Source of the DNA: Clostridia bacterium
GTDB lineage: Bacteria > Bacillota_A > Clostridia > Christensenellales > Aristaeellaceae
NCBI GenBank assembly: GCA_017517815.1
Contig: JAFWYA010000068.1
Location: 1 to 64,000, forward strand
Reading direction: 5' to 3'
DNA: 64,000 nt
Positions within the stretch are counted from its first letter, which is position 1; every line of letters begins with the position of its first letter. Of this stretch, positions 7,351 to 14,886 are shown piece after piece. The notes under the pieces are model-generated. The model made no database searches and was not told the origin of the DNA. It worked only from the letters and a program-made list of their open reading frames with translations. A program made the translations under genes and the position numbers.

Positions 7351-8961
7351 ATGAAACTGAGCTATCAGGGCATTCAGGACAAGCAGGCCTTTGCTGCTGC
7401 CAACATCACCCTGCCCGCCTTCGACTGGAAGGCCATGGCCGCCAAGACTGAAGAAAAGCCCGTGTGGGTGCACTTCGGCGCCGGCAACATCTTCCGCGGC
7501 TTCATTGCTGCCCTGCAGCAGAAGCTGCTCAACGAGGGCCTGTGCGAAAGCGGTATCGTCGCTGCCGAGACCTTCGACTACGACATCATTACCAAGATTT
7601 ACGAGCCCCACGATTCCATGACACTGGTCGTTGCCCTCAAGCCCGACGGCAGCACCGACAAAGAAGTGGTCGCCTCCATCGCCAAGGGCGTGCGCGCCTG
7701 CAGCGCCGAAGCTGAGCAGTGGAACCAGCTCAAGGCCATTTTTGAAAACGCCAGCCTGCAGTTCGCCAGCTTCACCATCACCGAGAAGGGCTATGCCCTG
7801 CGCGATATCAAGGGCGACCTGATGGGCGTTGTGACCGCCGATATGGCCGAAGGCCCCGAAAAGGCCCGCCATGCCATGAGCGTTGTGGCCGCGATGCTGT
7901 ACTACCGCTTTAACGCCGGCGCTGCTCCCATCGCCATGGTCAGCATGGACAACTGCAGCCATAACGGCGAAAAGCTGCGCGCCTCCGTGGTGGAGATCGT
8001 CAATGCCTGGCACAAGAACGGCTTCGTGCCTGCCGAGTTTGTGGCCTATGTTGAGGATGAGACCCGCGTGTCCTTCCCCTGGAGCATGATCGACAAAATC
8101 ACCCCCCGTCCCGCTGAGATCATCGAAAAGCAGCTGAACGATCTGGGCGTGGAGGACATGGCTCCCGTCATCACCAGCCGCAACACCTACATCGCGCCCT
8201 TCGTCAACGCCGAGGTGCCCCAGTACCTGGTCGTGGAGGACCGTTTCCCCAACGGCCGTCCCGCGCTGGAGAAGGCCGGTGTGTACCTCACCACCCGCGA
8301 GGTCGTCAACATGACCGAGCGTATGAAGGTGACCACCTGCCTCAACCCCCTGCACACCGCGCTGGCTGTGTATGGCTGCGTGCTGGGCTATGAGAGCATC
8401 GCCGCCGAAATGAAGGACGAGGAACTGGTGAAGCTCGTCAACCGCATCGGCTATGTGGAAGGTTTGCCCGTCGTGACCGACCCCGGCATCATCAGCCCCA
8501 AGGGCTTCATCGACGAGGTCGTTTCCCAGCGTCTGCCCAACCCCTTCATCCCCGACACCCCCCAGCGCATCGCGACCGATACGTCCCAGAAGGTGGCCAT
8601 CCGCTTCGGCGAAACCATCAAGAGCTACGTCGCTCACGATGAGCTCAACGTGAACGATCTGGTGGCCATCCCGCTGGCGCTGGCCGGCTGGCTGCGCTAT
8701 CTGCTGGCTGTGGATGACAACGGCGAAACCATGCAGCTGTCCTCCGATCCCATGCTTGCCCAGATGCAGGAAGCCCTCAAGTGCGTGAAGTTTGGCGCTC
8801 CTGAGACCGCTAAGGGCGCGCTGGGCGGCGTGCTGACCAATAAAGCCGTCTTCGGCGTGGATCTGGTGGAAGTGGGCCTGGCCGAGAAGGTCGAAGGCTA
8901 CTTTGCCGAGATGATCGCCGGCCCCGGCGCCGTGCGTGCCACCCTGAAGAAGTACCTGTAA
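7351..8961 (+). CDS. uxuB: Mannitol dehydrogenase-family fructuronate reductase
   Basis: A 536-residue NAD(P)-dependent dehydrogenase of the long-chain mannitol dehydrogenase family. The N-terminus has the dinucleotide-binding motif VHFGAGNIFRGF. The middle holds the family signatures SMDNCSHNG and TRVSFPWSMIDKITPRP, and catalytic-type residues lie in KVTTCLNPLHTALA. In this context it should reduce D-fructuronate to D-mannonate, the step before UxuA. The start is ATG 7351 behind AAAAAGGAG. It is longer than the roughly 480-residue E. coli enzyme but similar to other Bacillota versions. The regulator follows after 24 bases. Confidence 0.92.
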   Translation: MKLSYQGIQDKQAFAAANITLPAFDWKAMAAKTEEKPVWVHFGAGNIFRGFIAALQQKLLNEGLCESGIVAAETFDYDIITKIYEPHDSMTLVVALKPDGSTDKEVVASIAKGVRACSAEAEQWNQLKAIFENASLQFASFTITEKGYALRDIKGDLMGVVTADMAEGPEKARHAMSVVAAMLYYRFNAGAAPIAMVSMDNCSHNGEKLRASVVEIVNAWHKNGFVPAEFVAYVEDETRVSFPWSMIDKITPRPAEIIEKQLNDLGVEDMAPVITSRNTYIAPFVNAEVPQYLVVEDRFPNGRPALEKAGVYLTTREVVNMTERMKVTTCLNPLHTALAVYGCVLGYESIAAEMKDEELVKLVNRIGYVEGLPVVTDPGIISPKGFIDEVVSQRLPNPFIPDTPQRIATDTSQKVAIRFGETIKSYVAHDELNVNDLVAIPLALAGWLRYLLAVDDNGETMQLSSDPMLAQMQEALKCVKFGAPETAKGALGGVLTNKAVFGVDLVEVGLAEKVEGYFAEMIAGPGAVRATLKKYL

Positions 8962-8985
8962 AACAACGAAAGGAGAGCTGCCTTT

Positions 8986-9672
8986 ATGCACATTCCCGTG
9001 CGCGACCCGCGCGAATCGGGCCGAGACTATGCACTGCGCAGCCTTCAGGATAATATACTCTGTTTGGAACTGGAGCCCGGCAGCATGGTCAGCGAGAATG
9101 AACTCGCTGCCCAGCTGGGTCTCAGCCGCACCCCTGTGCGCGAGGCGCTCATGGCGCTGGCCAAGGTGAAGCTGGTGGATGTCTATCCCCAGCGCGGCAG
9201 CGCTGTTTCCCTGATCGATTATGATCTGGTGGAGGAAACCTGCTTCATGCGCCGCGTTTTTGAGGTTGCAGTGGTGGAGGTTGCTGCCAAAACGGCAACT
9301 GAGCAGGATAAAGTGGAGCTGATGGATAATGTTCGTCAGCAGGAGCGCTTTCTGCAGGAGGGCCGTGCCGAGCAGCTGATGCCGCTGGATAACGAACTGC
9401 ACAAAAAGCTGTTCCTCATCGCACACAAGTCGCAGATGTGGGACATGATGTCCAGCTACACCCTGCACTTTGACCGTGTGCGCCGCATGGCGCTGGATCC
9501 CGTGCGCAACGACCGCAACGTGGCCGACCACCGCGCCATCGTGGAGGCTGTATGCGCCGGCGACGCCACGCAGGCCCGCAAGCTGATGGAGCGCCATCTC
9601 AACCGCTACAAGGTGGATGAGAACGCGCTGCGCGAGCGCTATCCGGAAAGCTGGTTCAAACCGGCTGTGTAA
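8986..9672 (+). CDS. GntR-family (FadR/FCD) transcriptional regulator
   Basis: A 228-residue regulator with a winged helix-turn-helix at about residues 15-75 (SENELAAQLGLSRTPVREAL is the GntR recognition region) and an FCD ligand domain at about 85-215 (metal-type residues in DNELHKKLF, and DHRAIVEAV). Its place as the last gene of uxuA-uxuB makes it the likely hexuronate-responsive repressor of this operon, with 6135-6152 the probable operator. The start is ATG 8986 with AAAGGAGAG 9 bases upstream. A terminator follows. Confidence 0.92.
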   Translation: MHIPVRDPRESGRDYALRSLQDNILCLELEPGSMVSENELAAQLGLSRTPVREALMALAKVKLVDVYPQRGSAVSLIDYDLVEETCFMRRVFEVAVVEVAAKTATEQDKVELMDNVRQQERFLQEGRAEQLMPLDNELHKKLFLIAHKSQMWDMMSSYTLHFDRVRRMALDPVRNDRNVADHRAIVEAVCAGDATQARKLMERHLNRYKVDENALRERYPESWFKPAV

Positions 9673-9686
9673 AAAACATGGAAGTC

Positions 9687-9723
9687 AAAAAACCTCCCTG
9701 TGTAAATGCAGGGAGGTTTTTCT
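9687..9723 (+). terminator. Terminator between the GntR gene and the hydrolase
   Basis: AACCTCCCTG, 8-base loop, CAGGGAGGTT, flanked by A and T tracts. It can serve both converging genes. Confidence 0.85.
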
Positions 9724-9725
9724 GC

Positions 9726-10478
9726 TTATTTCGTTTCGAATGTGCTGCGGATCTTCTGGCAGCAGGCAGCTGTATGCTTTATCAAAAATTCACCGTGTCC
9801 AAAACCATCCATGATTTCCTCGCTGTAATTTTTCAAATACTTTTTGAGGATGTTGTGGGATTTGATGGCATAGGGTTCTTTGCTTCCGCACCACAAGTGC
9901 ACCATGGTTTCGTTTTGGGCAATTTCGGGCCGGGTATGGTAGGTGTAATTCTGCATAAAATTCCGCCGTATGGTTTCATCGCTGGCATTCATGTACATGG
10001 CATCCATGAAACTTCCCGTAACGTCTTCCTTGCTGTTGCCCATCAGGGCCATCGTGATGTTCATCACCCATGGCAGTTTTCCGGTGTTTTTGATCCTGCA
10101 GAACATCTTATAGGTCACCCAACCGGAAATTTTTCCCTGATGTGCAACATAACAGCCATCCATAATGACAGTACCCAAATTGATGTTGTTACGCGTGAGC
10201 AATTCGGTGAGCATCAGCCCACCCTGCGATGCGCCGTATGCACCATGAATGCTGCCGCTGTAATGGAGGCGGATGTATTCTTCGATCTGTTTGGCCTGGT
10301 CGGCAAAAGAAGTAAAATCCGAGCTTCCGTCATAGAAGCCGTCCTGTGCGGGAATAATCAGCCGGTAGTGTTCTTCCAATGGTTTCAGCAGTTCATATTC
10401 GCTCCGCCAGTCCTGCATCATGCCATGCAGGAGCAAAATAGGCGGGTTTTCCCTGCTGCCGAATTCGTTAAACAGCAT
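9726..10478 (-). CDS. Alpha/beta-fold hydrolase
   Basis: A 250-residue alpha/beta hydrolase. HGMMQDW (from His18) forms the oxyanion region, Ser84 in GASQGG is the nucleophile elbow, and a histidine near 228 in GFGHGEF completes the triad. No signal peptide is visible. Such proteins act as esterases or lipases, and the substrate is not predictable. Its base composition is visibly more AT-rich than its neighbours, which may mean recent acquisition. It converges on the GntR gene across a shared terminator. A TTCAATA spacer and a weak AAGGGG site precede the ATG. Confidence 0.85.
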   Translation of the reverse strand: MLFNEFGSRENPPILLLHGMMQDWRSEYELLKPLEEHYRLIIPAQDGFYDGSSDFTSFADQAKQIEEYIRLHYSGSIHGAYGASQGGLMLTELLTRNNINLGTVIMDGCYVAHQGKISGWVTYKMFCRIKNTGKLPWVMNITMALMGNSKEDVTGSFMDAMYMNASDETIRRNFMQNYTYHTRPEIAQNETMVHLWCGSKEPYAIKSHNILKKYLKNYSEEIMDGFGHGEFLIKHTAACCQKIRSTFETK

Positions 10479-10511
10479 ATGGAACCCCCTTCAATAATAA
10501 AGCAGTTCATT

Positions 10512-10967
10512 TTACGGTTTGATTTCAACCCTGTCAATTTTCTCATGCAGGGGAAACAGCACGTTCATGTCCTGTTCATCCAGTGCGATGCAGCCTTGCG
10601 TCCAGTCGGCGTGGCTGCCGCCTTCGTGAATGTAGATCTCACCCCCCAGAGGCGATCCCCACGGCGGTCGGCGGCCTTCGCGGATGGCGGCGGCGATGTT
10701 GTCATGCGTGCGCTGATCGATCAGTCCATTTTCAAGTGCCTGCGCTGCGTCGGCGGCATTGGGATAACTCAGCCCAAGGCTGCGGCCATACTTGCCCGGC
10801 TGCTTGATCAGGCAGATGAAGTAGCTGCCCTCCGGCGTGCGGCCGTCGCCCTGACGCTGCTTGGGACCCTGCGGCTCACGCCCAAGCGCGATGCGGCAGG
10901 AAAAGATCAGCTGATCATTTTCCCAAACCGTCAGCCTGCGCGCGGACTTTTCTACCAGCAGCTGCAT
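10512..10967 (-). CDS. L,D-transpeptidase-type YkuD protein without signal peptide
   Basis: A 151-residue protein that is almost only a YkuD domain: RTPEGSYF near residue 43, then His114 and Cys126 in HEGGSHADWTQGCIAL. The usual SHGC is replaced by TQGC, as in the YafK-like subset. No signal peptide or membrane anchor is seen, so either export is unconventional or the substrate is cytoplasmic. The start is ATG 10967 with AAAGGAGG upstream. It is the third YkuD protein in the window and is divergent from the foldase gene. Confidence 0.85.
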   Translation of the reverse strand: MQLLVEKSARRLTVWENDQLIFSCRIALGREPQGPKQRQGDGRTPEGSYFICLIKQPGKYGRSLGLSYPNAADAAQALENGLIDQRTHDNIAAAIREGRRPPWGSPLGGEIYIHEGGSHADWTQGCIALDEQDMNVLFPLHEKIDRVEIKP

Positions 10968-11053
10968 GCAAAACCTCCTTTCTCCTATGGTTCACGCCAG
11001 TGTGAAAGGCATGTGAATAGAGTGTAACATTCTGCCCAAAGCATGCAAATCCC

Positions 11054-11082
11054 TTGCGGAATGCAAATTTCTGTGTCATAAT
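11054..11082 (+). promoter_or_regulatory. Predicted promoter of the foldase gene
   Basis: TTGCGG at 11054-11059, 17 bases, CATAAT at 11077-11082, about 48 bases before the start codon. Confidence 0.4.
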
Positions 11083-11130
11083 ATCATGGATGTGATGAAC
11101 CCAATCCATCTGAAAGGAACGTTGAACAAC

Positions 11131-12564
11131 ATGAACAAGCTTTCCAGGATTCTCTCTCTTCTGCTGTGCCTGTGCATGCTGATGGGCATGTCTGCCGTGG
11201 CCGAAGAAACTGCCGTGCAGCCTGAAGTGTCTGCCGTGACCGAGCTGGCCGCGGAAGACGTGATCGCCACCATCAACGGTGAAAATATCACCTGGGGCGA
11301 TATCGCCACCGATTATGACGCGCTGGTCGCGCAGTACAGCAGCTATTATGACATGACCCAGCAGGCCAATATCGACCTGTTCCGTGCCGTTGCCATGGAA
11401 AACCATCTGGTTGAAGCGCTGCTGAGCCAGAAGGCTGTTGAGTTCGGCCTGACCGAGCTGACTGCCGAGGAGATCGCCACCGAGGAAGCCGCCGCTGCGG
11501 CTGACTGGCAGGCTGCCATCGATAACTACATTGCCCACTTCTATCCCGACCTCACTGCCGAAAGCCCTGAGGACGAGTGGAAGACCGCCAACGCCGAGGC
11601 CGAGGGCTACTACAAGGCCAATGGCTACAGCCCGGAAGGCCTCGCGGAAGAGTACAAGCATTATGCCGTGATGAGCAAGGTGCAGGACCTGATGGTGCAG
11701 TATGCCGTCGTCACCGATGAAGAAGTGGAAGCCCACTATCAGCAGCTGGTCGCCGCTGACAAGGAGCTGTATGAAAACGACATCGCCGCTTACATCGAGT
11801 ACAACAATCAGGTCGACATGATGGCCTACTATGCCATGATGTACGGCAGCGCCAGCGAGATGGACTATGCCTGGTACAAGCCCGCCGGTTTCCGCGCTGT
11901 GAAGCACATTCTGCTGCCTGTGGACGAGGCCCTCATGAGCGCCTACACCGACCTGCAGGCCCGTCTGGAAGAACAGGCTGCCGCAGAGCTGGAGCCCGCT
12001 GAGGAAGCATCCGAGGAAACCGAAGAAGCCGCCGAAGAGCCTGTGACCGAGGAAATGGTCAATGAAGCCAAGGCTGCCATCTTTGCCTCTCTGGCCGACA
12101 AGATCGAAGAGATCAACCAGAAGGTTGCCGATGGCGTTGATTTTGACGAGCTGATCGCCGCCTACGGTCTCAATGCCGACGGCACCCCCAGCGACCCCGG
12201 CATGACTTCTGAGCCCTACAAGACCAGCGGCTATGAAGTGTGCGCTGCCTCCAGCAACTATGTGCCTGAATTTGTGGAAGCTTCCATGAGCATCGCTGAG
12301 GTGGGCGGCGTGTCCGCGCCCTATCTGAGCAGCTATGGCATTCACATCGTGAAGTACCTGGCCGACGTGCCCGGCGGCCCCGTTGAAATGACCGCTGAAC
12401 AGCGTGCTGCCAAGCAGGCCAGCCTGCTGTACGAAAAGCAGAACGCCCTGTACACCGAGACCGTCGACAAGTGGATGGCCGACGCTGCGGTGGAATACAC
12501 CGGCATCATTCCCAGCATGACCCAACTGGAAGCCGAGCAGGCTGCCGACGCTGCTGCTGAATAA
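11131..12564 (+). CDS. Secreted parvulin-type foldase (SurA/PrsA-like)
   Basis: A 477-residue exported protein. The signal peptide ends near residue 24 (SAVAEE) with no convincing lipobox. The N-terminal half is a SurA-like chaperone helix bundle. The C-terminal half is a parvulin peptidyl-prolyl isomerase domain that starts at KHILLP (about 258) and ends at SSYGIHIVKYL. An acidic stretch of about 50 residues rich in E and A (about 280-325) is inserted after the first strand of the parvulin domain. It should assist folding of exported proteins. The start is ATG 11131 behind AAAGGAA. A strong terminator follows. Confidence 0.82.
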   Translation: MNKLSRILSLLLCLCMLMGMSAVAEETAVQPEVSAVTELAAEDVIATINGENITWGDIATDYDALVAQYSSYYDMTQQANIDLFRAVAMENHLVEALLSQKAVEFGLTELTAEEIATEEAAAAADWQAAIDNYIAHFYPDLTAESPEDEWKTANAEAEGYYKANGYSPEGLAEEYKHYAVMSKVQDLMVQYAVVTDEEVEAHYQQLVAADKELYENDIAAYIEYNNQVDMMAYYAMMYGSASEMDYAWYKPAGFRAVKHILLPVDEALMSAYTDLQARLEEQAAAELEPAEEASEETEEAAEEPVTEEMVNEAKAAIFASLADKIEEINQKVADGVDFDELIAAYGLNADGTPSDPGMTSEPYKTSGYEVCAASSNYVPEFVEASMSIAEVGGVSAPYLSSYGIHIVKYLADVPGGPVEMTAEQRAAKQASLLYEKQNALYTETVDKWMADAAVEYTGIIPSMTQLEAEQAADAAAE

Positions 12565-12578
12565 AACCTGAAAAGTTT

Positions 12579-12615
12579 ACCGCCCTGCGCTTTAAAACGC
12601 AGGGCGGTTCTTTTT
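12579..12615 (+). terminator. Terminator after the foldase gene
   Basis: ACCGCCCTGCG, 8-base loop, CGCAGGGCGGT, then TCTTTTT. The T-tract overlaps the stop of the converging phosphatase gene. Confidence 0.88.
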
Positions 12616-13357
12616 ATACGGGCAGTTCGTTGTTGTAGCGGTAGGGAAGCCCGGCCTGCAGAATGTGCGACATGTCGCTTAAATACAGGCACTTGGGGGC
12701 GGCGTAGCCCTTGCCGTCATCCTTGAATTCCAAAAGCGTTACGCTGGAATGGGTGATGTCGAACGCAGCCCAGAACAGGTGCGGCGGAATGGCCAGCAGA
12801 TGGGGCAGCCACGTCAGCGTAAAGCCTGCATGGCAGAATACGGCCACGCGCTCATCATTGGGCTTTACGATCTTGTATACGCCGTCGCGCTCGCGCTCAT
12901 AGCCCAGCGTTTTGAGGAATTTGTCGGAGTTGGCCACCACGATCTCTTCATAGGCCTTTTTGGCTTCGATGGCGGACAGCTTGTCCAACTCGTGCCAGCG
13001 CTCGCCCAGGTCGTGGTTTTCCTCGCTGCGCAGGTAGCGGCCCGGCAGCTGCATGGCAAAGCGCAGGTCTTCTGCGGGCTTGATGCGGTCGGTGTCGTCC
13101 CAGATATCCTCCGTCCACGGAAGCGCCAGCTCCGGCCAGATCTCACGCGTCCAGGGCAGGGTTTTGATCTTGAGCCCCAGCCGTTTGGCGGTGGGCTTGG
13201 CAGTGGCTTTGGCACGGCCCATGGGGGAACTGAAAATGCGGTCCAGCCCATTGACGGCAAAGCGGTCGGCCAGCGCGTCAGCCTGCTTTTGGCCGTGCTC
13301 AGTCAGTGAGTCGGTCACATAGATGGGTTCGCCATGACGTACGATATACAGCAGCAT
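12614..13357 (-). CDS. Histidine phosphatase (phosphoglycerate mutase-like) family protein
   Basis: A 247-residue cytoplasmic protein. Arg7-His8-Gly9 in VRHGEP is the phosphohistidine motif of the superfamily. SSPMGRAKATA supplies the second arginine and FCHAGF the second histidine. The family includes phosphoglycerate mutases and many small-molecule phosphatases. Lack of full mutase signatures and the 90-residue insertion between the motifs favour a phosphatase. It lies 12 bases after the aldo-keto reductase stop on the same strand, so the order is probably MerR, reductase, phosphatase in one unit. Confidence 0.85.
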   Translation of the reverse strand: MLLYIVRHGEPIYVTDSLTEHGQKQADALADRFAVNGLDRIFSSPMGRAKATAKPTAKRLGLKIKTLPWTREIWPELALPWTEDIWDDTDRIKPAEDLRFAMQLPGRYLRSEENHDLGERWHELDKLSAIEAKKAYEEIVVANSDKFLKTLGYERERDGVYKIVKPNDERVAVFCHAGFTLTWLPHLLAIPPHLFWAAFDITHSSVTLLEFKDDGKGYAAPKCLYLSDMSHILQAGLPYRYNNELPV

Positions 13358-13369
13358 AACGTCACCTGA

Positions 13370-14377
13370 TTACTTCAGAAAAGTCTTGTAGTCGGCCAGA
13401 TTGCGCTTGAGCAGCTCAGGCGTGTCCAGTCCGTAGGGGCAGCGGCTTTTGCACTGGCCGCAATTGATACAGTCTTCAATTTTATGCATCATGGCCTGGC
13501 TCTTTTCGGTCAGATGACCGGCGGAGGGGGAACGGCGGATGAGCAGCGACATGCGCGCGCAGGTCTGAATTTCGATGCCGGCAGGGCAGGGCTGGCAGTA
13601 GCCGCAGCCACGGCAGAACTCACCGGCAAGCGTCTTGCGCTCTTCGGCGATGAAGGCGGCAAATTCGTCGTTCATGGCAGGCGGCGCGTCGTTGTAGCGC
13701 AGGAACTCATCCAGCTCGCTTTCGCGCTGGATGCCCCAGATGGGCGCGACCGGGTACTGCGCAAGGTAGGCATAGGCCACGTCAGAACGGGTGATCAGGC
13801 CGCCGGCAAGCGCCTTCATGCAGATGAAGCCCACGTCGTGTTCTTCGCACAGACGAACGAGCGCTTCTTCTTTTTCGCTGGCCAGATAGGAGAAGGGGAA
13901 CTGCAGCGTGTCGTACAGGCCGCTTTCCACAGCCTCCTGCGCCACGGCCAGACGATGATTGGTGATACCGATGTAACGGATGAAGCCCTGCTGCTGCGCT
14001 TCCAGCATGGCCTCGTACAGGCCGCTGCCGTCGCCGGGCTTGGGGCAGAAGGCGGGATTGTGGAACTGATAGATGTCGATGTAATCGGTCTGCAGCATGC
14101 GCAGGCTTTCGCGCAGATCCAGCCAGAATCCTTCCACTGTGGTGGACATGGTCTTGGTGGAAATGATGATATTTTCCCTCACGTCGCTGAGGGCATAGCC
14201 CATTTTTTCCTCGCTGTCGGTATACATGCGGGCAGTGTCAAAATAGTTGATGCCGCTTTCATACGCCTTGCGCAGAATGGTTTTGGCGGTTTCCATATCC
14301 ACGCGCTGAACAGGCAGCGCGCCGAAGCCGTTTTTGGTCACAACAAGGCCCGTGCGGCCCAGACGGATGGTTTCCAT
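13370..14377 (-). CDS. Aldo-keto reductase with two C-terminal 4Fe-4S motifs
   Basis: A 335-residue protein. Residues 1-235 form an aldo-keto reductase barrel with the Asp-Tyr-Lys-His tetrad in YFDTARMYTDSE, ISTK and YQFHN. The C-terminus has two cysteine clusters, CRGCGYCQPCP and CINCGQCKSRCP, of ferredoxin type, as in anaerobic Fe-S aldo-keto reductases. It probably reduces or oxidises carbonyl compounds using NAD(P)H and an internal electron path. The start is ATG 14377 rather than a TTG two codons earlier, because AGGAGG is 8 bases before it. It is 16 bases downstream of the MerR gene. Confidence 0.9.
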   Translation of the reverse strand: METIRLGRTGLVVTKNGFGALPVQRVDMETAKTILRKAYESGINYFDTARMYTDSEEKMGYALSDVRENIIISTKTMSTTVEGFWLDLRESLRMLQTDYIDIYQFHNPAFCPKPGDGSGLYEAMLEAQQQGFIRYIGITNHRLAVAQEAVESGLYDTLQFPFSYLASEKEEALVRLCEEHDVGFICMKALAGGLITRSDVAYAYLAQYPVAPIWGIQRESELDEFLRYNDAPPAMNDEFAAFIAEERKTLAGEFCRGCGYCQPCPAGIEIQTCARMSLLIRRSPSAGHLTEKSQAMMHKIEDCINCGQCKSRCPYGLDTPELLKRNLADYKTFLK

Positions 14378-14393
14378 ATACAATTCCTCCTGT

Positions 14394-14795
14394 TTATTGA
14401 TCGGTATGAATGGTACAGCTGTGAACGGCTTCCGTACCGGCGTCGACAGCCGTCTGGTAATACCAGCACTTGTAGTCGATCACCCGGAGTACTTCTTCAA
14501 GCCCGGCAATCTGCTCCTGCACGGCTTTACGCCGGTCCAGAAACATTTGCAGCCGCTCCTGCAAAGAAGCATCGCCCATTTTCAGCCATTGTGTGAACTG
14601 CCGGATCTCGCGGATCGGCATGCCGGTGGTTTTCAGGCATTCGATCATGCGCAGCAGCTCCAGATCCTTCTGAGAAAACAGACGGTAGCCTGTATCGCTG
14701 CGTTCAACAAAAGGCAGCAGTCCCTGCTTTTCATAGTAGCGGATGGTGCTTGCCGGAAGATTGGCGATTTTCGCCGCTTCTTTGATGGTATACAC
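14394..14795 (-). CDS. MerR-family transcriptional regulator
   Basis: A 133-residue regulator starting at GTG 14795, so that it begins MYTIKEAAKIANLPASTIRYYE, the canonical MerR helix-turn-helix, with GGAGG 8 bases upstream. An in-frame ATG at 14825 lacks a ribosome site and adds residues the family does not have. A coiled coil (about 75-115) should form the dimer. Two cysteines (in YKCWYY and HSCTIH) near the C-terminus may sense thiol or electrophile stress; that is inference. The gene diverges from a MATE pump over a MerR-type promoter. Confidence 0.92.
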   Translation of the reverse strand: MYTIKEAAKIANLPASTIRYYEKQGLLPFVERSDTGYRLFSQKDLELLRMIECLKTTGMPIREIRQFTQWLKMGDASLQERLQMFLDRRKAVQEQIAGLEEVLRVIDYKCWYYQTAVDAGTEAVHSCTIHTDQ

Positions 14796-14818
14796 GCAGT
14801 TTTCCTCCAAAGGGGGGA

Positions 14819-14849
14819 TTGACATTAAACTTTACTTCAATGTTATAGT
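14819..14849 (+). promoter_or_regulatory. MerR-type promoter with 19-bp spacer and dyad operator
   Basis: TTGACA (14819-14824), a 19-base spacer, TATAGT (14844-14849). Bases 14822-14843 form a dyad with the pattern ACATT-AA-T...A-TT-AATGT, 16 of 22 positions symmetric, centred in the spacer. Overlong 19-bp spacers with a central dyad are the hallmark of promoters activated by DNA distortion by MerR proteins. The promoter points at the MATE gene. Confidence 0.78.
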
Positions 14850-14886
14850 AATCAGCAGAAAATGTCAATACGAAGGAGAAACTGCA

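Noticed and set aside
7327..9597. Open frame of 756 codons on the minus strand opposite uxuB and gntR
   Set aside because: It spans two genuine genes and their gap, has biased low-complexity composition, and lacks a ribosome site.
12614..13357. Phosphoglycerate mutase of glycolysis
   Set aside because: Only the superfamily motifs are present, and insertions between them do not fit GpmA; histidine phosphatase is as far as the sequence goes.
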